Shown here: positions 11,252 through 20,277 of the stretch, in pieces
Numbering within the stretch: the stretch's first letter is position 1
Layout of the letters: every line of letters begins with the position of its first letter
NCBI RefSeq assembly: GCF_029407905.1
Contig: NC_073628.1
Coordinates: 61,760,501 to 61,824,500, forward strand
Length of the DNA stretch: 64,000 nt
DNA from: Bubalus kerabau
Lineage: Eukaryota; Chordata; Mammalia; Artiodactyla; Bovidae
Direction: 5' to 3'
Made by a program: the position numbers and the translations under genes
Notes under the pieces: model-generated
What the model saw: the letters and a program-made list of their open reading frames with translations, nothing else
What the model was told of the DNA's origin: nothing
Database searches by the model: none

Positions 11252-11290
11252 CTGTAAGAGAAAAAAAATGTGACGTTCAGCACCCCCCCT
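11249..11290 (-). promoter_or_regulatory. Splice-acceptor-like motif abutting gag ATG (outer ERV)
   Basis: Minus strand: a T-rich tract followed by TCTCTTACAG, then ATGGGAG with no gap. It matches the (Y)nNYAG consensus. The inner ERV has the same arrangement at 14300-14331. Function is inferred only. Confidence 0.5.
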
Positions 11291-11905
11291 TTTTTTTTCC
11301 ACCAGAGGTGTCCCTCCCTGCTCTAGATGGGGTGGAGACAGACCTTACGCTGAAGCTTTCCTTCCCTGGTTGGACTTAGCCTGTTCCCTTACCGATGCAG
11401 GTGCCTTATTTGTTCCCTTCAACACTTGTTCTACCATCAAGGTGGGGTGGAGATGCACCAGGGGGTAGACCTGACGACATCCCAAATTGATTTCTGGTTA
11501 CTTACCACCAAAATCTTTGTTTGATTTGCTCTTTTCCTCTGATGCCACCTGGGGTGTAACAGAGTAGTTTCCCAGAAAGTTTCCCAAGCTAGGACTACTA
11601 GCAGAATCATCTATCTTCCATGTGCCCATGCACATTCTTGAGTATAGTCCTGACTGGAGTAGAAGCAGTGAGTCATCACCCCATTAGTAAGCCACTGGAG
11701 AGCTTTATCTAGTCCAATAAGAGCTAGAACTATCAAAGGAAGAATCCCACTGTACTTCCAAACTGGGATTCCTGACCTATGTTCTTAGAAACCTCATGCT
11801 CAGCAGCAGCATTTCCATACATTTTGTTTGGAGGCACAGCTGTGACAAAGATTCACTTTTGGGACTCTGACCCCATGTGGAAGTAGCTAAGAGAGACACT
11901 GCTGA

Positions 11906-11964
11906 AGCTAGAGTTCCACCGAGTTCCCAAACGTGCTTCTAGAGCTAGAGTTCCACTTCATTCC
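11906..11964. repeat. 35-bp tandem repeat cut by the inner provirus
   Basis: Copy 1 (11906-11940) starts AGCTAGAGTTCCAC and ends with a TTCCCAAACGTGCTTC block. Copy 2 starts the same at 11943 and is interrupted at 11964; its remainder (CCCAAATGTGCTCC) follows the provirus from 20275. The intact copy shows what the empty site looked like. Confidence 0.85.
11960..11964. repeat. Left target-site duplication of inner provirus (ATTCC)
   Basis: ATTCC lies directly before the LTR start TGTTAGG and again directly after the 3' LTR (20273-20277). A 4-6 bp TSD is expected for retroviral integration. Confidence 0.9.
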
Positions 11965-12408
11965 TGTTAGGTAGGTAGAATAGGGAAAAGGAGTCCAAAA
12001 TGGCAGTGGCTAAAAGACAAGGAAGGTCAAAGGAAGGTCTGAGGACCAGAGTGAAGACTTCGAGCAGAACAAACAGCACTCCTGGCTAAGCCCTATTTGC
12101 ATAGGGCAGGCCCAGGTCGAGGAAAAACATATAAAAGGAGGAGCCAAAGCGCTTTCTCATGGACTCTCTCTCCCGTGTGCTTGCACTCTTTTCTTCCTCT
12201 CTCTCTCTCTCTTTCTCTCTCTCCTGCTATCTTCTAAATAAAATGGAGCTGTAACACTGATTTGCTAGTTTGTCCAAGACCCGAGAGCGGTGATGCGCTG
12301 AGGGCTTTAATGTCCGTTGCTCCAAATCTTTGTTGTGATGAGACAAAGAACCGAGGAACATACACTCGCGTGACATCTATAGAAGATAGAACATACACTT
12401 GCGTGACA
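11965..12408 (+). repeat. 5' LTR of inner provirus
   Basis: A 444-bp LTR from TGTTAGG to GTGACA. It has a TATA box TATAAAA at 12130-12136, a CT-rich tract around 12165-12230 and the polyadenylation signal AATAAA at 12237-12242. U5 holds the first copy of a 25-bp duplication (12356-12380). It lacks a 15-16 bp block present in the 3' LTR near 20117-20132. Confidence 0.95.
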
Positions 12409-12413
12409 TCTAT
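12356..12413 (+). repeat. 25-bp direct duplication spanning the U5/leader border
   Basis: GAACATACACTCGCGTGACA followed by TCTAT occurs at 12356-12380, and with one change at 12389-12413. The second copy crosses the LTR end (12408) into the leader and the first base of the primer site. The first copy, within U5, therefore contains what is normally leader sequence. Confidence 0.85.
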
Positions 12414-12430
12414 GGTGCCATGACTCAGAT
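12413..12430 (+). promoter_or_regulatory. Primer binding site, tRNA-His-like
   Basis: TGGTGCCATGACTCAGAT begins four bases after the LTR end. The known tRNA-His primer site of HERV-H-type elements is TGGTGCCGTGACTCGGAT; the two differences are G-to-A changes at CpG-type positions. It would prime minus-strand DNA synthesis. Confidence 0.85.
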
Positions 12431-12631
12431 ATGAGCTGGCTGAAACAACCTCTGTGTGGAAGAGGCCAAGCACAGCAGGAGCCCAGCTCAGCGAAGCTCC
12501 CGCACTAGAAGCAGAAGGCAAAGAAACCCAGTGCAGGGGAAGGCCCATAGTGCTGGAAGCCGGGACAGCGAAAAACGAACTCAGCAGAAAGCTCACGCGG
12601 CCCAGTTTCAGATTCCAGAAGACCTCCGGTT

Positions 12632-12640
12632 AAGGTAAGA
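12632..12640 (+). promoter_or_regulatory. Candidate splice donor
   Basis: AAG|GTAAGA, with GT at 12635-12636, matches the vertebrate donor consensus (MAG|GTRAGT) at eight of nine positions. It lies about 220 bp downstream of the primer site. Usage is inferred. Confidence 0.55.
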
Positions 12641-13534
12641 GGTCCTCACTCCTATGGCTAAAGGGACCTTTACAATCTCTCGTTTCTTGTTTCCTCAAAC
12701 CTCCTGCAAACAGGCGGGTGGCAGGGGCACAATTGAGGGACTCTGGAGAGGCTACTCCTCAGTATGTCCCAAAGGCGCTATCTGCTGAGCCCCAGTAGCT
12801 GTTACCCAAGCCGGTGGGGGTTCTTCTGTCCTTTCTCTTCTCTTTGCCAGAGATCAGACCAATGAAACTGTGAGCACTGGTCAGATATTTAGCAATTTTT
12901 CCAGTGGGCAATGAAGGGGATTCCTTGGCACGTTTTCCCCACTGCTTTTTCCTCCTGTCCTTCAGCTCTTTCCCGGGACTCAAGCCCAGCCAAAACTAAT
13001 GAAACTCAGGCTCTGATGTCTCATTGCAAAAATTCATTGACAGACAAAGCGATAAGAGGTAGATTTGTTAGGATCCAGAGAGAAGCCACCCTTCAGGGTG
13101 TGAACCATTGCTGTGGGCAAGGGCTGTGGCCATGGTATTAGGCCTGGCTAGGTTTTGTGACGGGATGGAATTCATATGCTAATGAGTGAGAGGATCATCC
13201 CAGCCATTGGGGAACCACCCACTCCTCCCTCTTTTGACCTTGTGCCTTGGAGCTGTCCTGCCACCTCTGGATGTGTCTGTTGGCTTATAGATTGGGGATT
13301 AAGGTTTACTTGAATTTGATTTGTCATCTTGAACCCAACTGATTTTAATTGGTTTACATTATACCCTTGTGCTATGTCATTCTTTCAAAGGTTGTGCTCT
13401 GCCCCCTTCCCTCCTGTTTCATGCTCTTTTCCTGAGCCCCATCCAGACCCACAAGGCTGCCTCTACAATCTTCTGGAGAGACAACCAGAAAATAGTTGGC
13501 CTTGGGAGGGAAATACTCTATAATATCCAACCCC

Positions 13535-14265
13535 CTAATCCTACCCAATACTGGTCACACTGGAGATCTTGGGGACGCCCAAACTCCAGTCCAGGGAGTC
13601 CCAGGAGGTCATCACGCCTTGACCTGCCTAGAGATCGGTCTTTGAAAGGTTGTCATGCCTCAACCTGTTCGGGGATCCTTTAGTCCCAGGGGTCCCAGGA
13701 GGTCGTCATGCCTCGACCTGCCCAGGGACCCAATCCTCCGGAGGCTGTCATGCCTCAACCTGCCTGTGGATTCAATCTCTAGGAGGCTGTCATGCCTCAG
13801 TCTGCCTGGGGATCTGCACCCTGACCCAGGGACGCCTGGCTCTCAGGTTGCAACAGTTCTGGGTAAGATGAACTATTCCCGTCCACGGTGGGCAAACTAG
13901 CAATGAGTTACAAATCTCTTAATTCTACCCAGCACTGGTCACACTGGAGATCTTGGGGATGCCCAAACTCCAGACCGGGGGGTCCCAGGAGGTCATCACA
14001 CCTTGACCTGCCTAGGGATCGGTCTTCGAAAGGTTGGCACGCCTCAACCTGTTCAGGGATCCTCTAGTCCCAGGGGTCCCAGGAGGTCGTCACGCCTCAA
14101 CCTGCCCAGGGACCCAATCCTCGGGAGGCCGTCATGCCTCGACCTGCCCGGGAATTCGATCTCTAGGAGGCTGTCACGCCTCAGCCTGCCTGGGGATCTG
14201 CACCTTGACTCGGGGACACCTGGCTCTCAGGTTGCAACAGTTCTGGGTAGGATAAGCTTCAGAAA
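13535..14265 (+). repeat. 384-bp tandem duplication in the leader with internal sub-repeats
   Basis: Copy 1 runs about 13535-13918 and copy 2 about 13919-14265; for example CTGGTCACACTGGAGATCTT occurs at 13551 and 13935. Inside each copy a shorter motif of the form GTC(A/G)(T/C)GCCTC-ACCTGCC recurs about five times. Each copy ends with GGTTGCAACAGTTCTGGGTA, so a second donor-like motif (TGG|GTAAGA at 13863; TGG|GTAGGA at 14247) is duplicated too. Confidence 0.92.
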
Positions 14266-14294
14266 GACTCACCCTTAAGGAAATCAAAAGAGGT

Positions 14295-14331
14295 CTTTTT
14301 CTTTTCTCCCTGTCATGCTGTCTTTCAGATG
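14295..14331 (+). promoter_or_regulatory. Splice-acceptor-like tract ending at gag ATG (inner ERV)
   Basis: TCTTTTTCTTTTCTCCCTGT lies upstream, and CTGTCTTTCAG is followed immediately by ATGGG (14329). This is a strong polypyrimidine-AG match, and the outer ERV shares the layout. Splicing from 12635 would remove about 1.7 kb of leader. Confidence 0.55.
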
Positions 14332-15800
14332 GGAAATAACCAATCCACTTCCCAGCAGACGCCCTTGAAATGTATCCTTGATAACTGGAAGCTGTTCATC
14401 CCTCTAGCTCTAAGGAGAAGTCGTTTGAAATTCTTTTGTGCCACCGCATGGCCACAGTATCCACTGAGGGACGAGGAACACTGGCCTGAGGATGGAACTT
14501 TAAATTACAATACCATCCTGCAATTAGAATTATTCTGCAAAAGACAAGGGAAATGGACAAAGATCCCCTATGTCCAAATTTTCTTCCGACTAAGAGATAT
14601 GAAGGAACTCTGTCTTAAGTATGGGATTGTAGTACGCCCTAAAAGTGAGCCCACTAGGCAAATAGTGTTAGGCACAGGCAACCAAGAAAAGGAACCCCCT
14701 CGTGAAGGCTCACCTGCCATAGGTCCCGAGTTGCCTGATGCTCCTTCCTCATACCCAAACGTGCCCCCATATCCGGGAGCACCTCCTCCACAAAAGCCAG
14801 CTGGAGTATGTCCCTTAGTTGAAACTGGAGGAGAATTTGGACCAACCCGGGTCCATAAGCCCTTCTCCCTCTTAGAACTAAGGCAGATCAAACAAGACCT
14901 GGGAACCTATACAACTGGCCAAATACATAGATACATTCCAACATACTACCTTGGCCTTTGACTTGACATGGAAAGACATCATGGTCATATTTAGTCAAAC
15001 TTTATCTGATCCTGAACATACCAGGGTCTTAAAGGAAGCCCGGAGGTATGCAACAGGGCTCCACATGTCCAGTGATAGATACCCAGTAGAGGAAACTGCA
15101 GTCCCCTCCTCCGATCCTAATTAGAATTATAATGACCCTGAGCACATCTGGGAAAGAGATCATTTTCTAATCTGTGTGAAGGCAGGACTGAAAGCAGCCC
15201 AACAAAAAGTAATTAGCTATGCCCTGGTCTCAGCAATAACTCAGGAGCCCAATGAGAACCCCATTGCCTTTCTCGAGAGGCTAAAAGAGGTACTCCAAAA
15301 GTTTACCAACCTGGACTTAGACTCTTACGAGGGATGGGTGATTTTAAAGGACAAATTCCTGTCCCAATGTGCATCAGATATCAATTAAGTTACAGCAGCT
15401 ACAACAGCAGGACCTTGCTGCCTCTTTAGATGAGATGGTCCAGACAGCCACCAATACCTTTTATAACAGAGAACAGGAGAAGGAGGCCAAGGCCCAGGAG
15501 AAGGAGAGAAAGAAAGAGACAAGGCATGCCCAGATACTGGCCGCCCTCCAGAGAAGCCCTATGGCAAACCCCGAGTCCTTGAGGACAAGGCACGAGACAG
15601 ATGCCTGATCTGTAGACAGGCGGGGCATTGGGTCAAAGAGTGTCCAAACCATGACAAGTCTCCTAGAACGGCTTGCCACAAATGCCATCAACTGGGACAT
15701 TGGGCGGCACTCTGCCCTTGGGACCCAAGAGCCTCAAGGTCAAGCGCCAAGCCTACCCTCACGATGGTTCAAGAGGACTGAAGCGGCCCGCTCCAGCCAG
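14329..15800 (+). pseudogene. gag: gag of inner provirus (MA, p12-like, CA, NC), broken
   Basis: ATG at 14329 opens MGNNQSTSQQTPL, with the Gly-2 expected for N-myristoylated matrix. The first frame is 210 codons (to 14961) and reaches through a Pro-rich linker (PPYPGAPPPQKPAG, about residues 143-160) into capsid (KPFSLLELRQIKQDLGTY). A frameshift near 14930, a TAG at 15122 and a TAA at 15386 break capsid. Nucleocapsid has two intact CX2CX4HX4C zinc knuckles at 15602-15643 and 15674-15715, with a Lys/Glu-rich coiled segment before them (about 15470-15540). Gag would build the particle and bind RNA; this copy cannot be made full length. Confidence 0.93.
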
Positions 15801-15841
15801 CCCGCCTGTCACAGATAACCATCACGGAGCTGGAGCCAAGG

Positions 15842-16135
15842 GTGCAACAGGATGTGGCAGGTAGGTCCGATAATTTCTTGGTTGACACAGGGGCTACCTA
15901 CTCTGTCTTGATCTCCTACTCCGGAGCCTTCTCCTCCCAAACCTGTACCATTTTGGGTGCTACAGGAAAAGCAACTACTAAAAGATTCACCCAAGCACTT
16001 CTTTGTTGCTGGGATGGACAAATATTTTCCCACCAGTTTCTGGTGGTCCCTGAGTGTCCTACCCCCTTATTGGGAAGAGATATACTCACTAAACGGGGCC
16101 ACCCTTGTGATGGGAAGTTTTTCAGCCCCTAGAGC
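15842..16135 (+). pseudogene. pro: Protease of inner provirus
   Basis: Frame 15842-16132 has the retropepsin active site LVDTGATYSVL (DTG at 15884-15892) and the C-terminal block FLVVPECPTPLLGRDIL. Both hallmarks are intact, unlike in the outer ERV. The reading frame changes within about 16080-16140 before RT. Protease would cleave Gag and Gag-Pol. Confidence 0.9.
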
Positions 16136-16139
16136 TCTA

Positions 16140-17370
16140 CAGCTCCTGGTTACTACTGAAGAACCCATTACACCTTCAATAGAGAGGGACCAAAAACTAT
16201 GGGAAGACAAAATTAACCCCCAGGTGTGGGACCAGGGGATTCCTGGACGAGCCCACCAAGCTGAACCGGTCATCATTGTCCTCCGAGATCCTACTCGGTT
16301 TCCTAACCGGAAACAATATCCTCTCAAAAGAGAGGCTCGGGAGGGACTACAGCCTTTAATAAATAAATTCCTTGCTTTTGGGCTATTGGTCCCCACCAGT
16401 TCACCATGTAACACCCCAATCCTCTCAGTAAAGAAAAAAGACAGAACCTGGCAAATGGTTCAAGATCTCTGGATTATAAATGAAGCTGTAGTCCTCCTCC
16501 ATCCCACAGTACCCAATCCCTATGTAATCTTGGAAGAAATCCCACCCAGTGCCAAGTGGTTTACAGTCTTGGATCTCAAAGATGCATTTTTTTGCATACC
16601 ACTGGTTAAAGAATCCCAATACCTTTTTGCCTTTGAGTGGGAAGCCCCATGAGAAAAACACCAACAGATGACTTGGACAGTATTACCTCAGGGGTTCAGA
16701 GATAGCCCCCACCTGTTTGGACAGGCCCTTAGCCAGGACCTCCTAGATCTGGACCTGGGACCTAATGGGAAAATATTACAATACGTAGATGAACTACTAA
16801 TCTGCTCTCCGGATGAGAAAAGTGCCCAACAACATGCAATTCAGGTTCTAAACTTCTAGGCAGAAAGGGGATATAAAGTCTCCCGTGCTAAGGCACAGAT
16901 GGTCGAGACAAAGGTCACTTACCTGGGAGTTCAGATTACACACGGGTCCAGGAGGCTGTCCTCTGATCGGGTACAAGGAATCCTCCAGTTGCCCTCCCCC
17001 ACGACTCGAAAATAAGTGCGAGCTTTCCTGGGGCTAACTGCTTATTGTAGAATCTGGATACCCAATTATGGTCTAATTGCCCAGCCTTTATATGAAAGCT
17101 TAAAGGGACGAGATTATTCAATCCCACTGATGTGGGGAACTCCTCAAAAGAAGGCAGAGGCTACACTAAAAGAGGCCTTAACTCAGGCACCTGCCTTGAG
17201 GTTGCCAGACCCAGAAAAAGCATTCCAACTTTATGTCCATGAAAGAGAGGGAATAGCCTTCGGAGTGTTAACTCAAAGGTTGGGGTCTGAGCCCCAGCCT
17301 GTAGCTTACTTATCCAAGAGGCTCCAGAGGTTGACCCCCCTGCCTTTGAAATCTTGCAGCTATTGCAATC
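16140..17370 (+). pseudogene. pol: Reverse transcriptase of inner provirus (broken)
   Basis: RT begins in frame 15957-16652: the fingers/palm region with GLLVPTSSPCNTPILSVKK and FTVLDLKDAFFCIPL. A TGA (16650-16652) ends it. Frame 16668-16859 carries LPQGFRDSPHLFGQAL and YVDELLI at 16782 onward, so the catalytic YVDD has its second Asp replaced by Glu. A TAG (16857) and a TAA (17013) follow. The thumb/connection frame from 17016 reads RAFLGLTAYCRIWIPNYG. RT copies genomic RNA to DNA; the YVDE change alone would cripple it. Confidence 0.92.
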
Positions 17371-18240
17371 ATGATAGAAGAGGCTTTAAAACTCTCCTTT
17401 GGAGGCAAACTAACTATTTTTACCAGCCACCAAGTAAAACAACTCCTAAATGGGAGAGGCCATTTATGGATGTCTGATCAAAGAATCCTCAGATATCAAG
17501 TAATGCTGATGGAAAATCCAGGCCTCACTATATCCCCTTGTGAGGTTCTTAACCCAGCCACTCTTCTACCTATCCCCGAGGGCTCTCTCCTGTTTCCCTC
17601 TTGTCTAGAAACCTTGGACCACTGGACAAAACCCCAAGAGGGATTGTCAGAAGATCCTCTGACCAATCCTGAGGAAATCTGGTACACTGATGGAAGCAGC
17701 TTTGTCTTGGATGGAAAAAGAAGAGCTGGATATGCAGTAGTCTCAAATTTTGAGACCATAGAGGCTAAGCCTCTGCCACCAGGTACTTCAGCCCAATTAG
17801 CTGAGCTCATAGCTCTGACTCGAGCTTTAGAGCTGGGAAAAGGAAAAATAGCCATTTACACTGACTCCAAGTATACCTTTCTGGTGCTACATGCACATGT
17901 GACTGTTTGGAAAGAAAGGGGCCACTTGACCACCCGAGGGTCCCCAATCAAATATGATGATCAGATTCTTCAACTCTTGGAGGCAGTCCATCTGCCCACT
18001 GAGGTTTCAGTCTCCCACTGTAAAGGACACCAAAAAGGGAACACGGAAGTGGCACAAGGGAACCAAGCAGCTGATCAGGCAGCTAGGAGAGCAACATTAC
18101 AGAGTCATAACCTAATAGGGATTGCCACCTTAGTTTCACAGACTAATTTGCCAGAAACTCCTTCATATACTGAAGGTGAGATTCTTAAAGCTAAGAGCGA
18201 GAGCTTTCAAGAAGATCATATGGGGGTGATCCCATATGGC
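17371..18240 (+). pseudogene. pol: RNase H of inner provirus, longest open frame of the ERV
   Basis: The frame 17371-18312 is 313 codons, the longest in the provirus. It contains IWYTDGSSFVLDGKRRAGYA (catalytic Asp at 17689), AELIALTRALELGKGK, IYTDSKYTF (Asp at 17863) and HCKGHQKGNTEVAQGNQAAD. The catalytic pattern of RNase H looks intact. The domain removes RNA from RNA:DNA hybrids during reverse transcription. The frame ends at TAG 18310, near the integrase N-terminus. Confidence 0.92.
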
Positions 18241-19260
18241 AGGGACTCCTTATTCTGCCTGAAAACCTCCAATGGAAGTTGGTTAACTCCTTACATGCCA
18301 CTACTCATTTAGGAGAAAAGACCCTCCAAAGATTACTAGAAAGGTCCTTCAGAGGAACAGGCCTCCAAACAACTATAAGACAGGTGGTCTCCTCTTGTCC
18401 CACTTGCCAGTTAAACAACCCCCAAGGAGCTCGAAGACCCCAGCTGACCCAGCCCATCCAACGACGTGGGGCCTACCCAGGAGAGGACTGGCAGATGGAC
18501 TTCACCCAGATGCCAGTTTCTCAAGGGTATAAATACTTATTAGTTATGATAGATACATTCACAGGATGGATTGAAGGCTTTCCCACCTGGACTGAGAAGG
18601 CTGAGGAGGTGGTAACAAAAACTTGTCCATGAAATCATTCCAAGATTTGGTCTGCCCAGGTCATTGCAAAGTGACAGTGGGACATCATTTACTTCTAATG
18701 TCACCCAAGGAGTCTTGAAAGCATTGGGCATTACTTATTATCTCCATTGTGCCTGGAGGCCTCAATCTTCAGGAAAAGTAGAAAGAGCCAATTAGTTCTT
18801 AAAATCAGTGATAAAAAAGATATCCCAGGAGACCTCCCTGGGATGGAAGGAGGCTTTACCAATAGCTCTCCTCCACACTCGCATTGCCCCTAAGGAACAG
18901 GTTGGTCGTAGTCCTTATGAGATGCTATATGGGAGACCTTTTGTTTATGTCAATGACCTCTTCCTAGATCCAGAGGTTCAGACCCTCCAGTCTTAAACAA
19001 TAGCCATTGGGCAATTCCAACAGGATATACACTTGTGGGGTATGAACCAGGACCCAAAAGATTCTAAAGAGTAACCACTATATGCTCCAGGGACTCAAGT
19101 CCTAATTAAAGTCTGGAAAGATGGGTCCCCAAAGGCTCAACTCCAGCCCACATGGAAGGGCCCCTACCCTGTAATACTTTCTACCCCCACAGCAGTCAAG
19201 GTACCAGGACATGACTCCTGGATTCATGAGTCAAGCCGTGGAAGAAAACAGAAGAGGACA
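18241..19260 (+). pseudogene. pol: Integrase of inner provirus (broken)
   Basis: The N-terminal zinc site is visible as HATTH and CPTC (frame 18279-18632). The core has its first Asp in WQMDFTQM (18498), the second in SDSGTSF (18673) and the Glu in GKVERAN (18781). The last two are 36 codons apart, giving the D-X35-E spacing. The first and second Asp lie in different frames, so there is at least one frameshift; a stop follows the Glu block. The C-terminal domain is still seen near 19090-19200 (KVWKDGSPKAQLQPTWKGPY). Integrase would insert viral DNA. Confidence 0.9.
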
Positions 19261-19800
19261 CTCAATACACCTGTGAGCCCCTGGGATACCTATTCAGGAC
19301 TACCAATGAGTGCCATTCTAATGAACACCCCCACAATCTGGTTTCTGGGAATAAGATTTCACAGGATAACTCTAAAGAGCCAACACAGCTTGACAGAGAC
19401 TGTACTCAAAAACAGACAGGAGATAGATCTTCTGATCCCTGAACAAGGAGGGACTTGAGCCATCCTGGCCATGTGAATTTAAAATTGACCAATGTCCCTA
19501 CTAGTCCTTGTTATGCTATATTGATGATGCCTATGATTATTCCATGTACTTTCAATTGTCTAACCTGTTTTGTCTCTGCCCAGGTCAACCAGCTACAACA
19601 TGCAGTGCCAGTTCAACAAAGATATAAAACTACAGCTGACTACAGAAAATATCACACACCCTTGGACATCGCTATAAGGACTCTGAGGATTGAGATTAGC
19701 AAGAGGGGGAGGCCCAATACCCCTCCCCACCCCAGTTCAGCAGGAAGTAGCCAGAAAGACCTCGACGCCCCTATTCCCAAAGAATTGGGCCTCCCATCTC
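19261..19800 (+). pseudogene. env: Env remnant: C-terminal transmembrane part only
   Basis: Only about 0.5 kb lies between integrase and the 3' LTR, far less than a gammaretroviral env. Frame 19455-19826 has a hydrophobic membrane-span-like stretch (AILMMPMIIPCTFNCLTCFV) and a short polar tail, which fits the end of a transmembrane subunit. No surface subunit, signal peptide or fusion peptide is present. Most of env was deleted. Confidence 0.65.
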
Positions 19801-19802
19801 TT

Positions 19803-19812
19803 GAGGTGGGGA
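19803..19812 (+). promoter_or_regulatory. Polypurine tract of inner provirus
   Basis: GAGGTGGGGA lies immediately before the 3' LTR. It is purine-rich with one T and would prime plus-strand DNA synthesis. A longer purine run (AAGAGGGGGAGG) occurs about 100 bp upstream. Confidence 0.75.
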
Positions 19813-20272
19813 TGTTAGGTAGGTAGAATAGGGAAAAGGAGTCCAAAATGGCGGTGGCTAAAAGACAAGGAAGGTCAAAGAAAGGTCTGAGGACCAGAGT
19901 GAAGACTTCAGGCAGAACAAACAGCACTCCTGGCTAAGCCCAATTTGCATAGGGCAGGCCCAGGTGGAGGAAAAAACATATAAAAGGAGGAGCCAAAGCG
20001 CTTTCTCACGGACTCTCTCGTGCGTGCTTGCGCTCTTTTCTTTCTCTCTCTCTCTCTTTCTCTCTCTCTCTCCTGCTATCTTCTAAATAAAATGTAGCTG
20101 TAACACTGATTTGCCTAAGAGCTATAACACAGTTTGTCCAAGACCCGAGAGCGGTGATGCGCTGAGGGCTTTAATGTCTGTTGCTCCAAATCTTTGTTGT
20201 GATGAGACAAAGAACCGAGGAACATACACTCGCATAACATCTATAGAAGATAGAACATACACTCGCATGACA
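19813..20272 (+). repeat. 3' LTR of inner provirus
   Basis: 460 bp, TGTTAGG to CATGACA. TATAAAA is at 19979-19985 and AATAAA at 20086-20091. It shares the U5 duplication with the 5' LTR (20220-20244 and 20253-20272), so the duplication was already in the parental virus. It has an extra block around 20117-20132 relative to the 5' LTR. Confidence 0.95.
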
Positions 20273-20277
20273 ATTCC
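20273..20277. repeat. Right target-site duplication of inner provirus (ATTCC)
   Basis: Matches 11960-11964 exactly. The sequence after it resumes the interrupted 35-bp repeat of the outer ERV leader. Confidence 0.9.

Larger units (their letters stand above)
11252..11964 (-). other. Outer ERV leader, gag-proximal half
   Basis: Non-coding leader between the inner provirus and the gag start. It contains a C-run/T-run at 11283-11299 and a 35-bp tandem repeat at its far end (11906-11964). No long frame is seen. Confidence 0.6.
12431..14328 (+). other. Leader of inner provirus (about 1.9 kb)
   Basis: Unusually long untranslated leader. It includes a strong splice-donor motif at 12635, unremarkable sequence to about 13530, then a 384-bp tandem duplication to about 14265, and a pyrimidine tract that ends in CAG at the gag ATG. 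Short open frames starting at 13650, 13655, 14003 and 14034 follow the duplication and are Cys/His/Pro-rich by composition. They are not in the gag frame and look like by-products of the GC-rich repeat. Confidence 0.75.
11965..20272 (+). mobile_element. Inner two-LTR class I provirus (tRNA-His-like PBS), env-deleted
   Basis: An 8.3-kb provirus with the order 5' LTR, primer site, about 1.9-kb leader, gag, pro, RT, RNase H, integrase, a short env remnant, polypurine tract and 3' LTR. Both LTRs start TGTTAGG and end in CA, with a perfect 5-bp TSD. The LTRs differ by roughly 15-20 substitutions (counted by eye) plus small indels, which points to insertion some millions of years ago. All genes carry stops or frameshifts, and surface envelope is missing, so it cannot be infectious. 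Protein motifs are gammaretrovirus-like. Confidence 0.95.

Noticed and set aside
11281..11300. A second polypurine tract marking another LTR
   Set aside because: The C/T homopolymer runs lie in the outer ERV leader just upstream of gag, with no LTR start next to them.
13650..14278. Cys/His-rich proteins from the ERV leader, or a glyco-Gag-like N-terminal extension
   Set aside because: The frames exist only because the GC-rich 384-bp unit is open in several frames. None is in frame with the gag ATG at 14329.
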